64,000 bases of DNA. It comes from Prorocentrum cordatum (lineage: Eukaryota > Sar > Dinophyceae > Prorocentrales > Prorocentraceae). Position numbers and translations under genes: made by a program. The stretch lies in assembly GCA_963575745.1 (NCBI GenBank), contig CAUYUJ010018327.1, forward strand, positions 138,501 to 202,500, given 5' to 3'. Position 1 is the stretch's first letter, and each line of letters starts with the position of its first letter. Positions 38,641 through 49,457 of this stretch are shown here, piece by piece. The notes beneath the pieces were generated by a model that was given only the letters and a program-made list of their open reading frames with translations, had not been told where the DNA came from and did not search any database.

Positions 38641-40480
38641 CCCCAGCGGCGACGGTGTCGGCAGCGACGGGGCAGCGTGCGAGGGAAGCGGCGCGGGTAG
38701 GTTGACGGCCCCGGGTTCGAGCGCGGGCCCGGGGGCTGCCAAATTCGAGACCGCGCTCGATCAGGATCGACCCAGAGCTCCAGGAAAACGCGCAGTCCGT
38801 TCAGCTCCCCCAGCTTATGCTGAAGTAGCAGAAGCGGGCCCTACGACCAGTCCAGATCATCAAGCTCCCGCAGGGCCTCCAGAAGCAGAACCGTTAGTAT
38901 ACTTTGTGTATCCGGTACATCGTTTGGGAAACATGGGGCCTCCAGACTCCAGAACCAGAACCTCCAGACCGTCCAGCTCATCCAGCATGCAGCATTGAAA
39001 GCGCAGGCTCAGGGATTCAAAGCGGGGACCGTGGCAAAACGGAAGAAGGGGTAACGGAGAACACGCCGCCGGGCGAGGCTTGAAAAACTACGCCAGAGCG
39101 TTCCAACGCGCCTCCCATTCGCTCGGAGACGTTCCGTTTCGCCCGGGCTTTTTTTCTAGTGATTGTGTGAACCTTATATTTCCACCCAGCCGACAGTTGA
39201 GCGCCGTCGGGCGGGCACCATGGGGGATTCGCGACAGCGCAGCGGTGCCGGTGGACATGTCCTGTCCACGAAGGAGCTGCGCTGGGCCCATGTGGTCTCC
39301 CTGATTCACAGAGCAGAAGAGAGTCTCGGGATGTCGCTCCTGGAGATGTTCCGGCACGGCGGGTTGCGGGACGACCCCGACAGGAGCTCGAGGGGCGGCC
39401 CCGACGGGTCAGATGGCACGGCAGTGCCGAACCTCTGCCAGTGCCGGAAGGGCCAGGACGACAAGAACCAGTTGATGCAGAAGCTCACCAAGGTCGACAC
39501 ATCGAGGGTCCCAGCGGCTCCGAAGATGGTTCACCCCGCGGCCAGGAAGCCGCGGTATGCACCGATGAAGGTGGACGAGCTGGCCCATGCGGAGAGGAGC
39601 ACGCCAACGTCAGACAGGCCGCCCAGCGAGGTCCTCCGAGGGGATCGAGGAGACGCTGGCCGAGCTGAAAGGGACCATCGAACAGCAGAACGTGGCCATT
39701 CAGCAGCACGGCCGCGCTCTGGAGATGCTCTTGACCAAGAACCAGTCGGGCTTCGGGAAGGGTCCCGAGTGGGAGCTGCTCGGACAGCAGTCTCCGCCGC
39801 CACCGGGGACCGCATCGCCCGCGAGGTGAGCCTCGCGGCGCGCTCGATGAGCCAGTCCGTAGAGAGCATCGGCTGTGAGCGTGTTTATCTTCAGCGAGCT
39901 GTCGTCTCGCTCTAGGCGCCAGCTTCCGATCTGTTATGCGTTCCAGGATGTGCGAGGGAGGATTGGAACAAGCATCAGCATAAAGGGGGCACAGGTGGGT
40001 CCTGCACGACTACTCGGACGGACGGATGCATGTTCTGGCCAGTTCGGCGAGTCCCTCCAGCAACCTCTCTTTCAATGAAAGGTGCCACCTGGCGGTGTGC
40101 CAGGGCGACTCGAGGTCGGCCGTGCATGACAGCGAGTTTAAACACGATTACGAAGCCGTGATCTCGAAGCGCCAGCGACGGAGGATGGAGAAAACAGTTC
40201 GATCGCTTCTAGCAGCCAAGCCAGGATCGAGCAGCGGAGAACGACAAGCGCCGCAGTTCGGAAATCGAGTTCAGGGAATCTCCGCCTGCAGTGCCAGCTT
40301 TGGGCCGTGTATCTCACCGGCTCCTTCTAGTGCCTCCCCCAGGACCTCGTCTCTTCAGGGACCCTCTCTTCTTTTTCCCACTTTGCTCTCCCGTCGAGAA
40401 TTTGAACGCAGAAGACAGAGAGCTCTTGCCCAGGGGGTTATGTAAGTGATTATTCCCCCCGGGTCTGTCCCGAGGCTGCC
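38641..40480 (+). pseudogene. Copia B spacer after protease
   Basis: Contains a Gly/Ala/Pro-rich stretch (38640-38998), then frames 39163-39915 and 40026-40445. ELRWAHVVSLIHRAEESLGM and NLCQCRKGQDDKNQLMQKLT are the most protein-like parts; one Cys pair is present. SKRQRRRMEKTVRSLLAAKP (about 40160) is basic. The copia A equivalent (46780-46900) has a Cys-rich motif. No family assigned. Confidence 0.4.
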
Positions 40481-40489
40481 GAGATCGGA

Positions 40490-40762
40490 GTGTCTGGCCA
40501 GGGCAGTTTGGACCTCGCGACAGGCTGGGATTTCATACTGTCCCGCGACAGACAACTTGTTCGGAATTTGATCGAGGTCAGGCGACCAGGCGTCCTTCTC
40601 CTTGGACCCCCTTGCACGATTCTCAGCGTGGCTTTTGAGATGTCGAAAGGCGTCATGGATCCCGTCGAGCGGGTTCGCCGGAAGGTGGAGGGCATGGCCC
40701 CTCTCCGTTGCGCTGTGGCGCTCGCCGAGCTTCAGATGTCCCTGGGGGGAGTCTTGATTTGA
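40490..40762 (+). pseudogene. Copia B cytosine-methyltransferase-like segment
   Basis: LDLATGWDFILSRDRQLVRN followed by GVLLLGPPCTILSVAFEMSK. A hydrophobic strand, LLGPPCT and a following Ser resemble motif IV (Pro-Cys) of C5-cytosine methyltransferases, and the preceding DLATGWDF could be the cofactor-binding strand. Retrotransposon-borne cytosine methyltransferases have been reported in dinoflagellate copia elements, which makes the reading plausible. Only a fragment is left; a later ENV-like motif is not seen. Confidence 0.4.
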
Positions 40763-41319
40763 GCGCCCCGAGTCCGCCTCCAGCTGGAGAGCGCCCGCCA
40801 CGCAACGGCATTTTTCAAGACAGGAGATAGTGTCTGTTGGCTTCGATGCGTGCCGCTTCTGTCTCTGCGCGTCCGGTTCCGGCGAGTCGTCCAAGAAGCC
40901 TGCGAGGGTGATCAACGACGACCCCTTGGTTTCCAAAGCGTTTAGTAATTAGAGGTGCGAGGGCGGGCATTCACACCGTGTCCTGCAGGGGGGGGGCCCA
41001 GACCTCCAACGCTCAAGTCTACCCCCCCCCCGCTCGCCAAGCGCCGGGTGAAGCTTGCGCGCGACGTGGCCGACCGCCGCTCCAGAGGGGTTACCGTCGA
41101 GGACGTGGTCGGACGGGTCCGCCAGGAGCTCCCGTGCCAGAAAGAACGCGCGCCGTTCGGTTACTCATCCGACATCTTCTGGTATTCTTCCCCCTCGGGG
41201 GTCGATCCCGACGGGGCCCTCAAGGGGGCCGCGGACGAAGTTGGCGAGGCTGGCCCCGGGGACCTCGAACACCCCCTGGACGAGTCGTCAGTTCTCGAGG
41301 GCGCTCCTCTCGAGATAGA

Positions 41320-42250
41320 CGCTGGTGTGCAGAGCATGATTCAAGAAGTGCACGTCAACCCTAGCCATCCAGCCAAGCCTCTTTTCTTGCAGATTCTCCG
41401 CGGCGCCCACGTCAAGCCAGAAGTGATGCAGCATGTTCGAAAAGAATTCTCGTGTCCTGACTGCGACTCGCAGACTCGCACACCCGCCCTGCTCACTGGA
41501 GGCATGCGGCGATTCCCCTCGCCTACCAGTTCAACAAAGTCGTAGCTGTTGGTTCGTTTCACTTGGGTTCCCATGACAACTCGATGAACTTCTTTTCTGA
41601 CCATGATCTGCCACGGCACTAACTATGAGGTCGTGGCTAGACCTTCGTCACTTCCTGGCCGCGTTTCTTCGGCCCGCCAGAGCTCCTCATTTCTGACGGG
41701 GGCGCCGAATTCCAGGGGGAGTTCGCTCGCGCAGCAGAATAGAGGGGGGCGCTTCAACATGTCACCAGTGGTGAGGCCCCCAGGGCAAACGGCCGCTGCG
41801 GAAGGCATGGGGGTTGGGTCAAGGATTTGGCTCTCGGAGGTCCCGAAGGCGCTCTGGTCCCCACCGACCCAGAGTTCGAGCTGCTGGCGCACGAAATCAC
41901 TGCTGCAAAGAACAACTACCTTCACAGAGGCGGATTCTTTCCAAACCAGCTGGCATTCGGAAGGAACCCTCGGGCCCCCGAGGGCCACTTGTCGGGCGAC
42001 CCCGTCAATCAGGTGGGCCTCGATGATATGGCCGAGGGAGCTTGGGGCCAGGACGCCGCTGCAACAGATTTCGCTTGGGCCATGGCCATCAGGAAACTGG
42101 CCCGCACGATGCACTTCGAGGGCACCTGCCGCGACGAGATGCAGGTTGCAGCTCGAGTTCCCCAGCGCCGGGATCAAAAGTTCGCCCCGGGAGACAGGGC
42201 ACACGCGCGGCGCCGAGCGCCGGCCCTACGGCAGATGAGGACCTTTGCGA
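41320..42250 (+). pseudogene. Copia B integrase, broken
   Basis: NPSHPAKPLFLQILRGAHVK and VRKEFSCPDCDSQT form the HHCC-like N-terminal zinc domain (41355-41475). After frameshifts, HLGSHDNSMNFF is the first catalytic block and FFGPPELLISDGGAEFQGEF (about 41670-41730) the second, with its Asp. Where the catalytic Glu belongs the sequence is altered (NGRCGRHGGWVKDLAL, with Gly at the Glu position). PEFELLAHEITAAKNNYLHR and GGFFPNQLAFGRNPRAPEG (41870-41990) continue the core. The protein would insert the cDNA; this copy cannot. Confidence 0.8.
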
Positions 42251-43338
42251 TGCAGAGGGGCCGCTGGTGCGGGCCTGGCCTGGTTGTGTTCCAGTATGGC
42301 AACTCAGCGTGGGTCTCCGCGAGATCCCGTCTATGGAAGTGCGCCACAGAGCAGCTCGGACACGCCTCGGGACCAAAAGCCACAGGGGCCGAGATGCTCC
42401 AAGACGCTGCCCTCCAGAATCTTGCTCGCCAGGTCCAATCGGGTTCTCAGACGACTGGAGTGGACGTGGCCCGAGAGGGCCCACCCCTGGGCGAAGCTAT
42501 CCTGGGACCAGTGTCTAGCGATCGAGCATCTATCCAGTCCCAGCTTCCTCCGGCCCCGGCGGCGCCTGACCCGACTCTTCCCCCCCCTCGCGCTCGGTCG
42601 GCGGGCGAGCCAGGTGCGCCGGGAGCGCCTCCGTTCCATCCGCTGCAGAGAGCCTTTCACAGTCGCGTCCGGCTTCGTCGAACACGGAGCTCCCTTCAGA
42701 TGAGACATCGGACCCCGATGGCTCTGCCAACAGTGGCACCTCCAGCAAGAGAAGGGAGGCCCAGATGGCCCAGTCCGGGACATCGGCTATGCCAGGAATC
42801 GAGGAGGAGAGTGGCAGCGCCAGGTCTTCCTCGAATCAGCCTCCCGCTCCAGGTCTCCAGGGGCCCGCCCTGATTCAGGCCAACCGCATCAGGGATATGG
42901 GGCCCCGAGCGCGGGGAAGTCCTGTTTTGTCCATGGGGCAGTTTGATCGAGCCAGGTCTATGACCAGTCGACTTGAGCAGCATGGAGACCGACTTGATCG
43001 GCCCCCACGGCGCATAGAAGACATTCAGGGGGTGCCCATCCGTGAGAGGCCGGGCCGCCGATAGGGAATCGATCGGCGAAAAGGAAAGGGATTATTCTCG
43101 AAGTCCTGTCAGAACCTCCCAGAGAAGTCCGATGGACACTGCCGCGGTCCTTCTCTCCATGCCTCCCGAAGACGCCGAAGTGTTTCTGGCTTCCGTGACG
43201 GAGGAGCTCAGACAGCAGGGATGGCCCAGTGACTGGTTTAGTTTCGCCAGTGGCAACGCCGACGTGGAGCTGACGCCTGGGGCCCCAGAATCCGACGGCG
43301 CGGGGGCGCTGGCCCTGGCCACTTCCTGGGGGGGGGGG
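42251..43338 (+). pseudogene. Copia B integrase C-terminus and linker
   Basis: The frame 41827-42873 carries QRGRWCGPGLVVFQYGNSAW, the small C-terminal integrase barrel, then a long Pro/Ser/Arg-rich linker. In other frames MGQFDRARSMTSRLEQHGDR and EDAEVFLASVTEELRQQGWP (about 42940-43240) precede the RT. The linker is the usual variable region. Confidence 0.55.
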
Positions 43339-43340
43339 GG

Positions 43341-43372
<32 letters not shown>

Positions 43373-43377
43373 TTTGC

Positions 43378-43440
<63 letters not shown>
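43339..43440. repeat. (CT)n microsatellite
   Basis: About 100 bp of CT repeats with CTTT interruptions, preceded by a G10 run, between the copia B linker and RT. It interrupts the polyprotein. Confidence 0.95.
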
Positions 43441-43442
<2 letters not shown>

Positions 43443-43449
43443 TGAATGA

Positions 43450-44130
43450 TCAGGGGGAGAGAGGCGCCCCGCGAGGCCGACGCGGGCGAGCGGGCCAATG
43501 TTTCAGGGGCTGGAGCTGTGCGCGCGCGCCCCCCTGTCGAGGGTAGGCGTCAGAGGGCCTTGTATCCTTCCCGCCTTGCGTCATCCAGGATGGTCCGTCG
43601 GTGGAAACCCCGGGGGGGAACCTTCGCGAGGCCGAAGGCCAAGAGTCGGTTGCGCGTGAGAGGGCGCGAAGACGAGGACACCCATGAGTTGAGAGTGCAT
43701 GCGCCAACCCCTCAGCTGGAAAGCTTCATGCTGTTTCTCACGGTGGCCCTGATCCTCGGCATGGCACTCACCAGAGGAGACTTGAAGAAGGCTTTCTGTC
43801 AGTCAGACCCTCTTCGGAGGGCGAGGGGGAGGGCGTTCGTGGAGCCGCGCAAGGGCCTGGGCCTCCAGCCCGGGTCTCTCATTGAGCTCGTGGCTCCTGT
43901 GCGCGGGATGGGCGATGCCCCCGTGGCTTTGCGTAGGACGACAGTTCGATTCTTCGGGTCTATAGGATACGCGCGTTCCAAGTTGGAACGCTGCTGGATG
44001 GTTCGTCGCGGCCCTAGTGGCCCAGATGACATGGTTCTGATCGAGGTTGACGATTGGGCTACCGGTCTGGCCGAGAGTGTTAAGGAGGATCACCGAAGGC
44101 TTTCACCCAGCGCTTCGTCTTCGGTAAGCT
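43450..44130 (+). pseudogene. Copia B reverse transcriptase
   Basis: The frame is open for most of the domain. MVRRWKPRGGTFARPKAKSR is the region before motif A (KAR-like). ESFMLFLTVALILGMALTRG then DLKKAFCQS is motif A, with Asp in DLKKAF. LIELVAPVRGMGDAPVALRR is the LYG-x-xxAP block. DDMVLIEVDDWATGLAES is motif C, with both Asp of VDD intact. After ESV the frame is lost at about 44130. The spacing matches the RT of Ty1/copia elements. Confidence 0.85.
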
Positions 44131-45232
44131 AAGGGCTGTGAACTCGGATGGGGGTGGAATACATCGGTCGTCGCATTCGCCGCCTTCGGGGCCGGATCAT
44201 GGAGGGCCAAGCATAGTAAATCTTCGAGAAGTGCATCGACTGTGTATCGCTCGAGACCGTCGAGGGCGGCGCGACCTTCCTCTGGTTTGCCGCGAGAAGT
44301 CTGAGTTCCGCTCATTATCTGAGTGGGACGAGAGACTAAAGTCGAAGAGAGCGGCGCAGCATCGATACTAGCCAGCCGCGTCGAGAACCCGGCCGTCGGA
44401 GATGCCTTTCAAGCCGACAAGATGGTAGACCACCTGCGCCAGACGTCAGCAGTCCCTATCATCGTCCGGAAGTTCCAGCCAGAGGACATGATTTTTGCGA
44501 CCGCGTCAGACGCGGGAAGAGTGGCTACCCGCGACGGTGATAAAGCGCAGTTAGCTTGGCAGGTCCATGCAGCGGACTCGTCTCTGTCCACTGGTGAGCG
44601 CTCTGGGGCGACCCCTCTGGCCTGGAGGTCCCATGGAGCCAATCGCCCTGTCCATGCTCGCCGGGGAAGTCCAATATTTGCCCGGGGCCCTCGCGGAGGC
44701 CGAATTGCTTCAGTTCGTGTTTCTGGACATCCTCCGGGGATCGGTGGTAGACGAGAACTGGCGCGAGAAGATCGGTCCGTTCGCCTCGGTCCTGCGTCCC
44801 GACTGCATTCTGAATTCCCGGCCGGGGGGCGACCTCAGCATCGTGGGCGCGAAAGAGATCTTCGATGCGCTCGACCAGCATTCGACCGGCTCGAAGAATG
44901 ACCGCCGCTCCGCGATTGTTTTGTCCATGTGTCGCGAGACCTTGGGACGTTTCGGAGGTGCGGCGAGGTGGGCCGCTCGCCCGTTCACGACAGTCGATGC
45001 TCTCACAAAGTCCGTCCGTGCCATTTGCAGAGCGGCCCAGATGCAGACGTTGAGGACCAGCATGATCAGACTCTTTCCCGAGCAGGACAGTCTCTCGGCT
45101 CGTCGCGAGGATCCGGCCACCCGAGATCGATCCCGAGCCTCCTTCCTTCGACAGCTGGCCCGAACCCGCGGCGACGACGTCAACTCTTTAGACTCCGCTT
45201 CTGCTGTGCAGCCCAGTGGGCCTTGAGTGAGA
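44131..45232 (+). pseudogene. Copia B RNase H domain
   Basis: MVDHLRQTSAVPIIVRKFQP leads to MIFATASDAGRVATRDGDKA, the first catalytic Asp. In the next frame MLAGEVQYLPGALAEAELLQ carries the Glu, and GDLSIVGAKEIFDALDQHST the next block, where the expected Asp is changed (VGAKE for V(D)AK). VDALTKSVRAICRAAQMQTL is the closing ADxLTK motif. The C-terminal 60 residues are basic. The final frame stops at 45226, 37 bp before the LTR. Confidence 0.8.
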
Positions 45233-45263
45233 TCGATTTAAGCTCACTTTAATTTGGGCCCGC

Positions 45264-45442
45264 TGTGGAAATCAGAACCGCTTGAGCTTAATATTATCCT
45301 TGTGGATGACAGATTACACATATGTGTTTGCACTCGTGCGTGTGCTCACCCGCTGCTGTTTTGTGTCAGGCGCATTATGATGCCATGTCTCGCGAAAAAG
45401 ATGTCTCCCTTTTTCGCCTTTGACCGTTTCTGACGCGTCACA
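45264..45442 (+). repeat. Copia B 3' LTR
   Basis: Partner of 36319-36492, beginning TGTGGAAATCAGAACCG and ending GACGCGTCACA. The 5-bp GCAGC follows at 45443-45447. Confidence 0.85.
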
Positions 45443-45800
45443 GCAGCCGAGCGAAGACAACCGAGGGGTACCTCGAGGGAGCCGTGCCGCACAGGGTAAA
45501 ACCTGAGGCCAGGTCGACCGCGTTGAGGAAGTTCAGCTGGTTGCCAGCGTTGCCGACGAGGGTGAAGAAGCCCACCCCGGTGGCATTGTTAAAATTGCGG
45601 TCCAGCTTGATCCCCCCAGGTCGGTGGGGTAGTGGTCGCTGATGTGCGGCGCAGACCTCGCACTAGAGGTCGAGGGCCATTTCGACCGCTCTCTGCGATC
45701 CGCCTGTGATTCGGATAGCCCGGGCCAACGATTCGTTAGTCGGGTGCCCCATGTTCACGTGTAGTTGCATCACTGCGGATCGGAGCGTTCGCTCCTCCGC
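45443..45800 (-). pseudogene. Copia A integrase, first half
   Basis: Minus-strand sequence: MQLHVNMGHPTNESLARAIR is the pre-integrase H-x(3)-H-like block. After one stop (45663) it continues CEVCAAHQRPLPHRPG with the Cys pair, then KLDRNFNNATGVGFFTLVGN and NFLNAVDLASGFTLCG, the first strands of the catalytic core, where the first Asp position reads Gly (VGFFTLV). It ends SVVFARL at the copia B insertion point. The second half lies at 35701-36318. Confidence 0.85.
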
Positions 45801-46780
45801 TGCTGTCAGCGCGGGCTCCTGAGGAGCTGCCTGCGCTGGGGCCGTCCTCCTCGCCCTCCGGGTTGGATGCGCCTCTCGCGGGGGTCGGTTTGGTCGTCGT
45901 AATTGGGCGACCAAGACCTTCGCGAACTTGTGCGTGTAATTCTTGCTGCTCTTAGCGTCCTGACCACGCGCTTCAGCGTGGTGGTGCGACTTGTCGCAGA
46001 ATCTCCTCAGCGTGTTGTCGAACCCGTAGTGGTCGGCAATGATGATCCATGGTTTCTTGATGTGGATCTCTTTCTTCGTCTTGAGGTCGAACGCGTATCC
46101 GTCGAAATCGAAGACTCGCGGCAGCTGCTCCTTCAGCTTCCTCGAGGTCGCGTTCTTGTTGGGGTCCCATCTATCGTAGTACTTCGGCAACTCGAATGAG
46201 ACGGCAAGTTGCGTGCCGAAGTCCTTGCGTAGCCGGGGCATGGACTGCAGGAGCAGGCCGATCATCTGCTCGGATTTGGCCCTGTCTTGTTGGAGCTTCG
46301 GGATCTCCCCAGGGTCGATCTTGATGGCAAGTCGTTGTAAGGAAGTCCACGGCTGGCACGGAAATGCGGAATGTATTCGAACGTTTTTGCCACGAGCGAG
46401 GGTTGTCCTGATCTTGCTCTCGAGTTTGTTGACCACGAGCCGTCGTGGCAGATCGTAGGCAGGTAGCCCACACCTGACGGCTGCTCCTCCCTTCATCTTC
46501 CAGATTGCGCTGGGCTTGCTGTTCGCGTTGCAGCACCACTCGTAGAGCACTGTGTCGCTCGTGGTGTTGATCGCGCTTGATCTCGTAGTAGGCCTGGCCA
46601 TGCGAGTGACCAGGGCCTTGTTGATCTGGCGCGGTTGGATGCCGCTCTTGTTGACAACGAAGGCCGTGCGTTTGCCTGCGATGAGCAGCGGCTTCGTCCC
46701 CCCTTCAGGTTCCTCACCTTGAGCTGCTCCTCCTCCGCGATGCTGACCTCCTTCAGATTGGGTTCCTTGGCGTAGTCTTC
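45801..46780 (-). CDS. Copia A methyltransferase-like segment
   Basis: Part of an intact minus-strand frame of 381 codons (45663-46808). MARPTTRSSAINTTSDTVLY leads to VRIHSAFPCQPWTSLQRLAI; FPCQPW is very close to motif IV of C5-cytosine methyltransferases, whose Cys attacks the base. GTQLAVSFELPKYYDRWDPN (FELP, about 85 residues on) could match the position of the ENV motif. The rest (PRVFDFDGYAFDLKTKKEIH) looks like a folded beta-rich end. The S-adenosylmethionine-binding motif is unclear, so activity is uncertain. It lies between protease and integrase, like the segment in copia B. Confidence 0.45.
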
Positions 46781-47460
46781 CAAGGTCATGGGGGTGCCGA
46801 ACACGCACTCCGGGCAGAAGCCCATGTGGCTGCAGGCCTCGTGGGGCTTCTCTCCGCAGGCAATGCAGTCCTGCAGCGGCTGGTAATATTCGTCGTGAGG
46901 TAGAGCGGCGGCGGCAATGTCGCCAGAGTGAGGCTTGGGGTAGGTGTTGCCGTAGAGTAGCACACGAATGCCGATGCAGCCGACATGCTTGGACCCCTTT
47001 GGTCGGCGAGGCCGTAGGTGTCTTGCCACGTTTAGCGTCTTCTTCTTGTTGATGAGCTTGCTGATGGACTCGGTCAACGACTCGGTCCTGATGGCGTGGT
47101 TGACGGTCGGGGCGCTATCCGTTTTGGTCCTTCCAGTCGGTCTAGTAGGGGCCTCGGTGCCAGCATCCTTGATCGCTTGCCAACCCTCAGGCTGCGGACA
47201 AATCGCGGGGTGACCCGCGCTGCTCGTGACGAGCTTCTAGGCGACATTCCGATGCGGATCTGCCCCTTCCAGAGCGAGGTGTCGATCTTGGAGGGGTGTA
47301 TGAAGTCTCGTCCGATGAGGAGGCCCAGCGAGGGGCTCTTCACGACGCTGAACACGATGCGGCCGGCCCGGCCGCAGAGCACTAGCGGCGCGGTCACGCG
47401 CATCTTGCTAGAGAGGGTGCCCCCGTTGCCGAAATTGTAGACCTCGTCCTCGGGCTTCAG
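46781..47460 (-). pseudogene. Copia A protease end and Cys-rich segment
   Basis: MRVTAPLVLCGRAGRIVFSV followed by PSLGLLIGRDFIHPSKID (47400-47290) matches the end of the protease fold, where GLLIGRDF is typical. The D-T-G core lies in a poorly preserved frame before it. After several frameshifts, YYQPLQDCIACGEKPHEACS then HMGFCPECVFGTPMTLEDYA (46800-46880) has two CX2C pairs and may bind zinc. Stops at about 47230 and 47074 break the frame. Confidence 0.6.
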
Positions 47461-47559
47461 GCTCCTCGAGGATCTGGTCGGCTAGGCCCATCTTGGTAGG
47501 CAGATCCTTGTAGTTTTTGCACGATCTGAGACCCGAAACGCAGAAAAGGCAGGCAGTTT

Positions 47560-48895
47560 CCACTACGCCGATCCCTTCGCCCACGGGCTTCTTACCGCTG
47601 GCCGATGCGTTGACGTTTTGGCAAGTGATGTATCAGCCGCTTGGAGACGCAGGCTCCGAAGGAGGCGCCGCCGGCCCCTGCGGGTGTAGAGGCGCCTCTT
47701 CGTCCATGAACTGGACCTGCTCGGCGATGTGCGCCTGTCGCTGTGGTCGGCCGCCTCGGCCTCCACCGCGACCGCCCCTTTGCTTGTCCTTGGGCGCAAA
47801 CTTGCGCGCGCTGGGCGCAGGGCACTTCTTGTCTCCAGTCCAGTGCCCCGTCTCGCCGCAGTCCCAGCACATGGATGTCTGATTGCGCTGGTCGACGCGG
47901 CTCTGGAGCTTGCAGGGGCGACGCGCCCCAGTCGGCTTGCCGTCCGACTTGCCGCGGCCCTCGAGGGCTTCCCGGGCCGATCTGACGGTGGCCATGGCCT
48001 CGGAAATCGCGGCGCGCTCCGCCACGGCGGCCTCGACCTTGGCGGAGTCGCCACCGTCGAACACCTCAGAGACGTCAACGTTGGAGGATTCGAGCTCGGC
48101 ACTCAACGCCTCGAGCTCCTGGCGAGACATGCCTTGCACTTCGGCCTCGGTCTCGCCGTCGCCCCCGTCATCCTGTTCTTCGTCGTCGTTTTCCGGCTCG
48201 TCGACGACGTTAGTCGAGCGCCCTCGTCGATGTGAGGAGGAGGAAGACTTCCAGCCGCCAGCAGGGCGCGACTGGTTGTTCCACGGCCGCGGTGGCTGCG
48301 GCGCGTGGCGCTCTGAGTTGTGGACGTCTGGAAACATCCTCACCAGCAGACCTCGGACGCGCTGGAATCCTTAATGTTCGTCCCGCAGAATGCCCGCGAC
48401 GCGCTCGAGTCGTTCTGTCGTGAGGCCAGCCTTGCGTAGTAGAAGCCACCCAGTTACGTCGTCCAGCGTGTCGAGGTCCACCTCATCCTCGCGTAGCTGC
48501 TGGAGACCGGTCTCGAATCGAATGAGCCAGTCCGTCATGCGTTCACCATGCCAGCGGTGGTGACGAGTCGGCTTGAAAAGCGTCTCGAGGGTCTCGCCCT
48601 TTGACCCGGCTTCTGCTGACCTAAATTCGCCTCCAGGTAATTGAGGACGTTCTCGATGCCAAATTGGTTCCGGTTGCGCTTCTGCTCGCCCGCGTCTTCG
48701 ATGTCGTCCGCAGCTGGCGGGTGCAGTTCCACCTCCGTCATGGTAAGTGCCGCTGCCCTCGCCGTCCCCGTCAGCTTGAGCACGAGCTTGGACGCGAGGT
48801 TTTGGGTGACCTCTAGATACTCGCAGAGAATCCACAGCTCCACTTCTCCACTTGGCAGGGTCGCCGTTCCACGTATGAATGGTCGACTGGCCTAG
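47560..48895 (-). pseudogene. Copia A Gag, core and zinc knuckle
   Basis: Minus strand. GERMTDWLIRFETGLQQLRE, VDLDTLDDVTGWLLLRKAGL and TTERLERVAGILRDEH (48540-48380) form the helical capsid-type region. A stop after DEH (48371) is followed by a second open frame (48343-47633) with MRMFPDVHNSERHAPQPPRP, a charged helical stretch MSRQELEALSAELESSNVDV, and the knuckle CWDCGETGHWTGDKKC, here CX2CX4HX6C rather than HX4C. A Gly/Arg-rich tail follows. The role is particle formation and RNA binding. Confidence 0.8.
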
Positions 48896-48959
48896 GTGTT
48901 GTGCTGATCCGTCATTGTGTCTATGTACTTGGCGTTCTGGTGGGTTGTGAAATGAAATT

Positions 48960-49275
48960 GAAGTTTTGAAAGAGCGTGAAGTTAAGCTCGTGGGCTTCGC
49001 TGAAGTCCTGGGAGAGCGGGAAATTGAACTTGTGGGCTCCGCTGAAGTCCTGAGAGAACGTGACATCGAACGAGAGGGCTTCGCTGAAGTCCTGGGAGTA
49101 CAGGAAGTTGAGCGAGAGGGCTTCGCTGAAGTCCTGAGGGTAGGCGTCGGGCTGGGCGTCGCTGACGTCCGGGAGGTAGTCAATGAGGGCGTTGGGATTG
49201 TGATGGGCGTCGCTAGCGTCCGGGAGGTAGTGAGTGAGGGCGTCGGGCTGGGCGTCGCAGACGTCTGGGACATAG
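48960..49275 (-). repeat. 48-bp and 33-bp tandem repeats in Gag N-terminus
   Basis: GCTTCGCTGAAGTCCTG-type units (about 48 bp, four copies, 48990-49140) are followed by GGCGTCGCTGACGTCCGGGA-type units (about 54 and 51 bp apart, 49150-49270). On the minus strand they encode SQDFSEA-containing 16-residue repeats and DVSDAQPDA-type repeats. They lie between the 5' LTR and the Gag core, in frame for part of their length. Confidence 0.8.
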
Positions 49276-49457
49276 GAGTAGGTGCTAGCGTTGCAGACGC
49301 TGGCGGAGTAGGGCAAGGTTAAGACTAAGATCAGGGCGAGGATCGCCCGCAGGACGCCGCTGGGCGTCGATTCCGTGGCTCGCGACGGCGTCGTCGTGGC
49401 TGGTACTGATATGGCGCGCGGCGCCAGGCAGCTGAGACCCGCTCCAAGCTACCACTT

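Larger units (their letters stand above)
36319..45442 (+). mobile_element. Ty1/copia retrotransposon B, nested in copia A
   Basis: A plus-strand copia element of about 9.1 kb flanked by short LTRs and by a perfect 5-bp duplication GCAGC (36314-36318 and 45443-45447). The order is LTR, primer site, Gag, protease, methyltransferase-like segment, integrase, RT, RNase H, LTR. It inserted into the integrase gene of copia A: with the element and one GCAGC removed, the minus strand reads VFARL then QIWITPFGAP without a break. Many indels and a (CT)n expansion show that it is no longer active. Confidence 0.9.
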
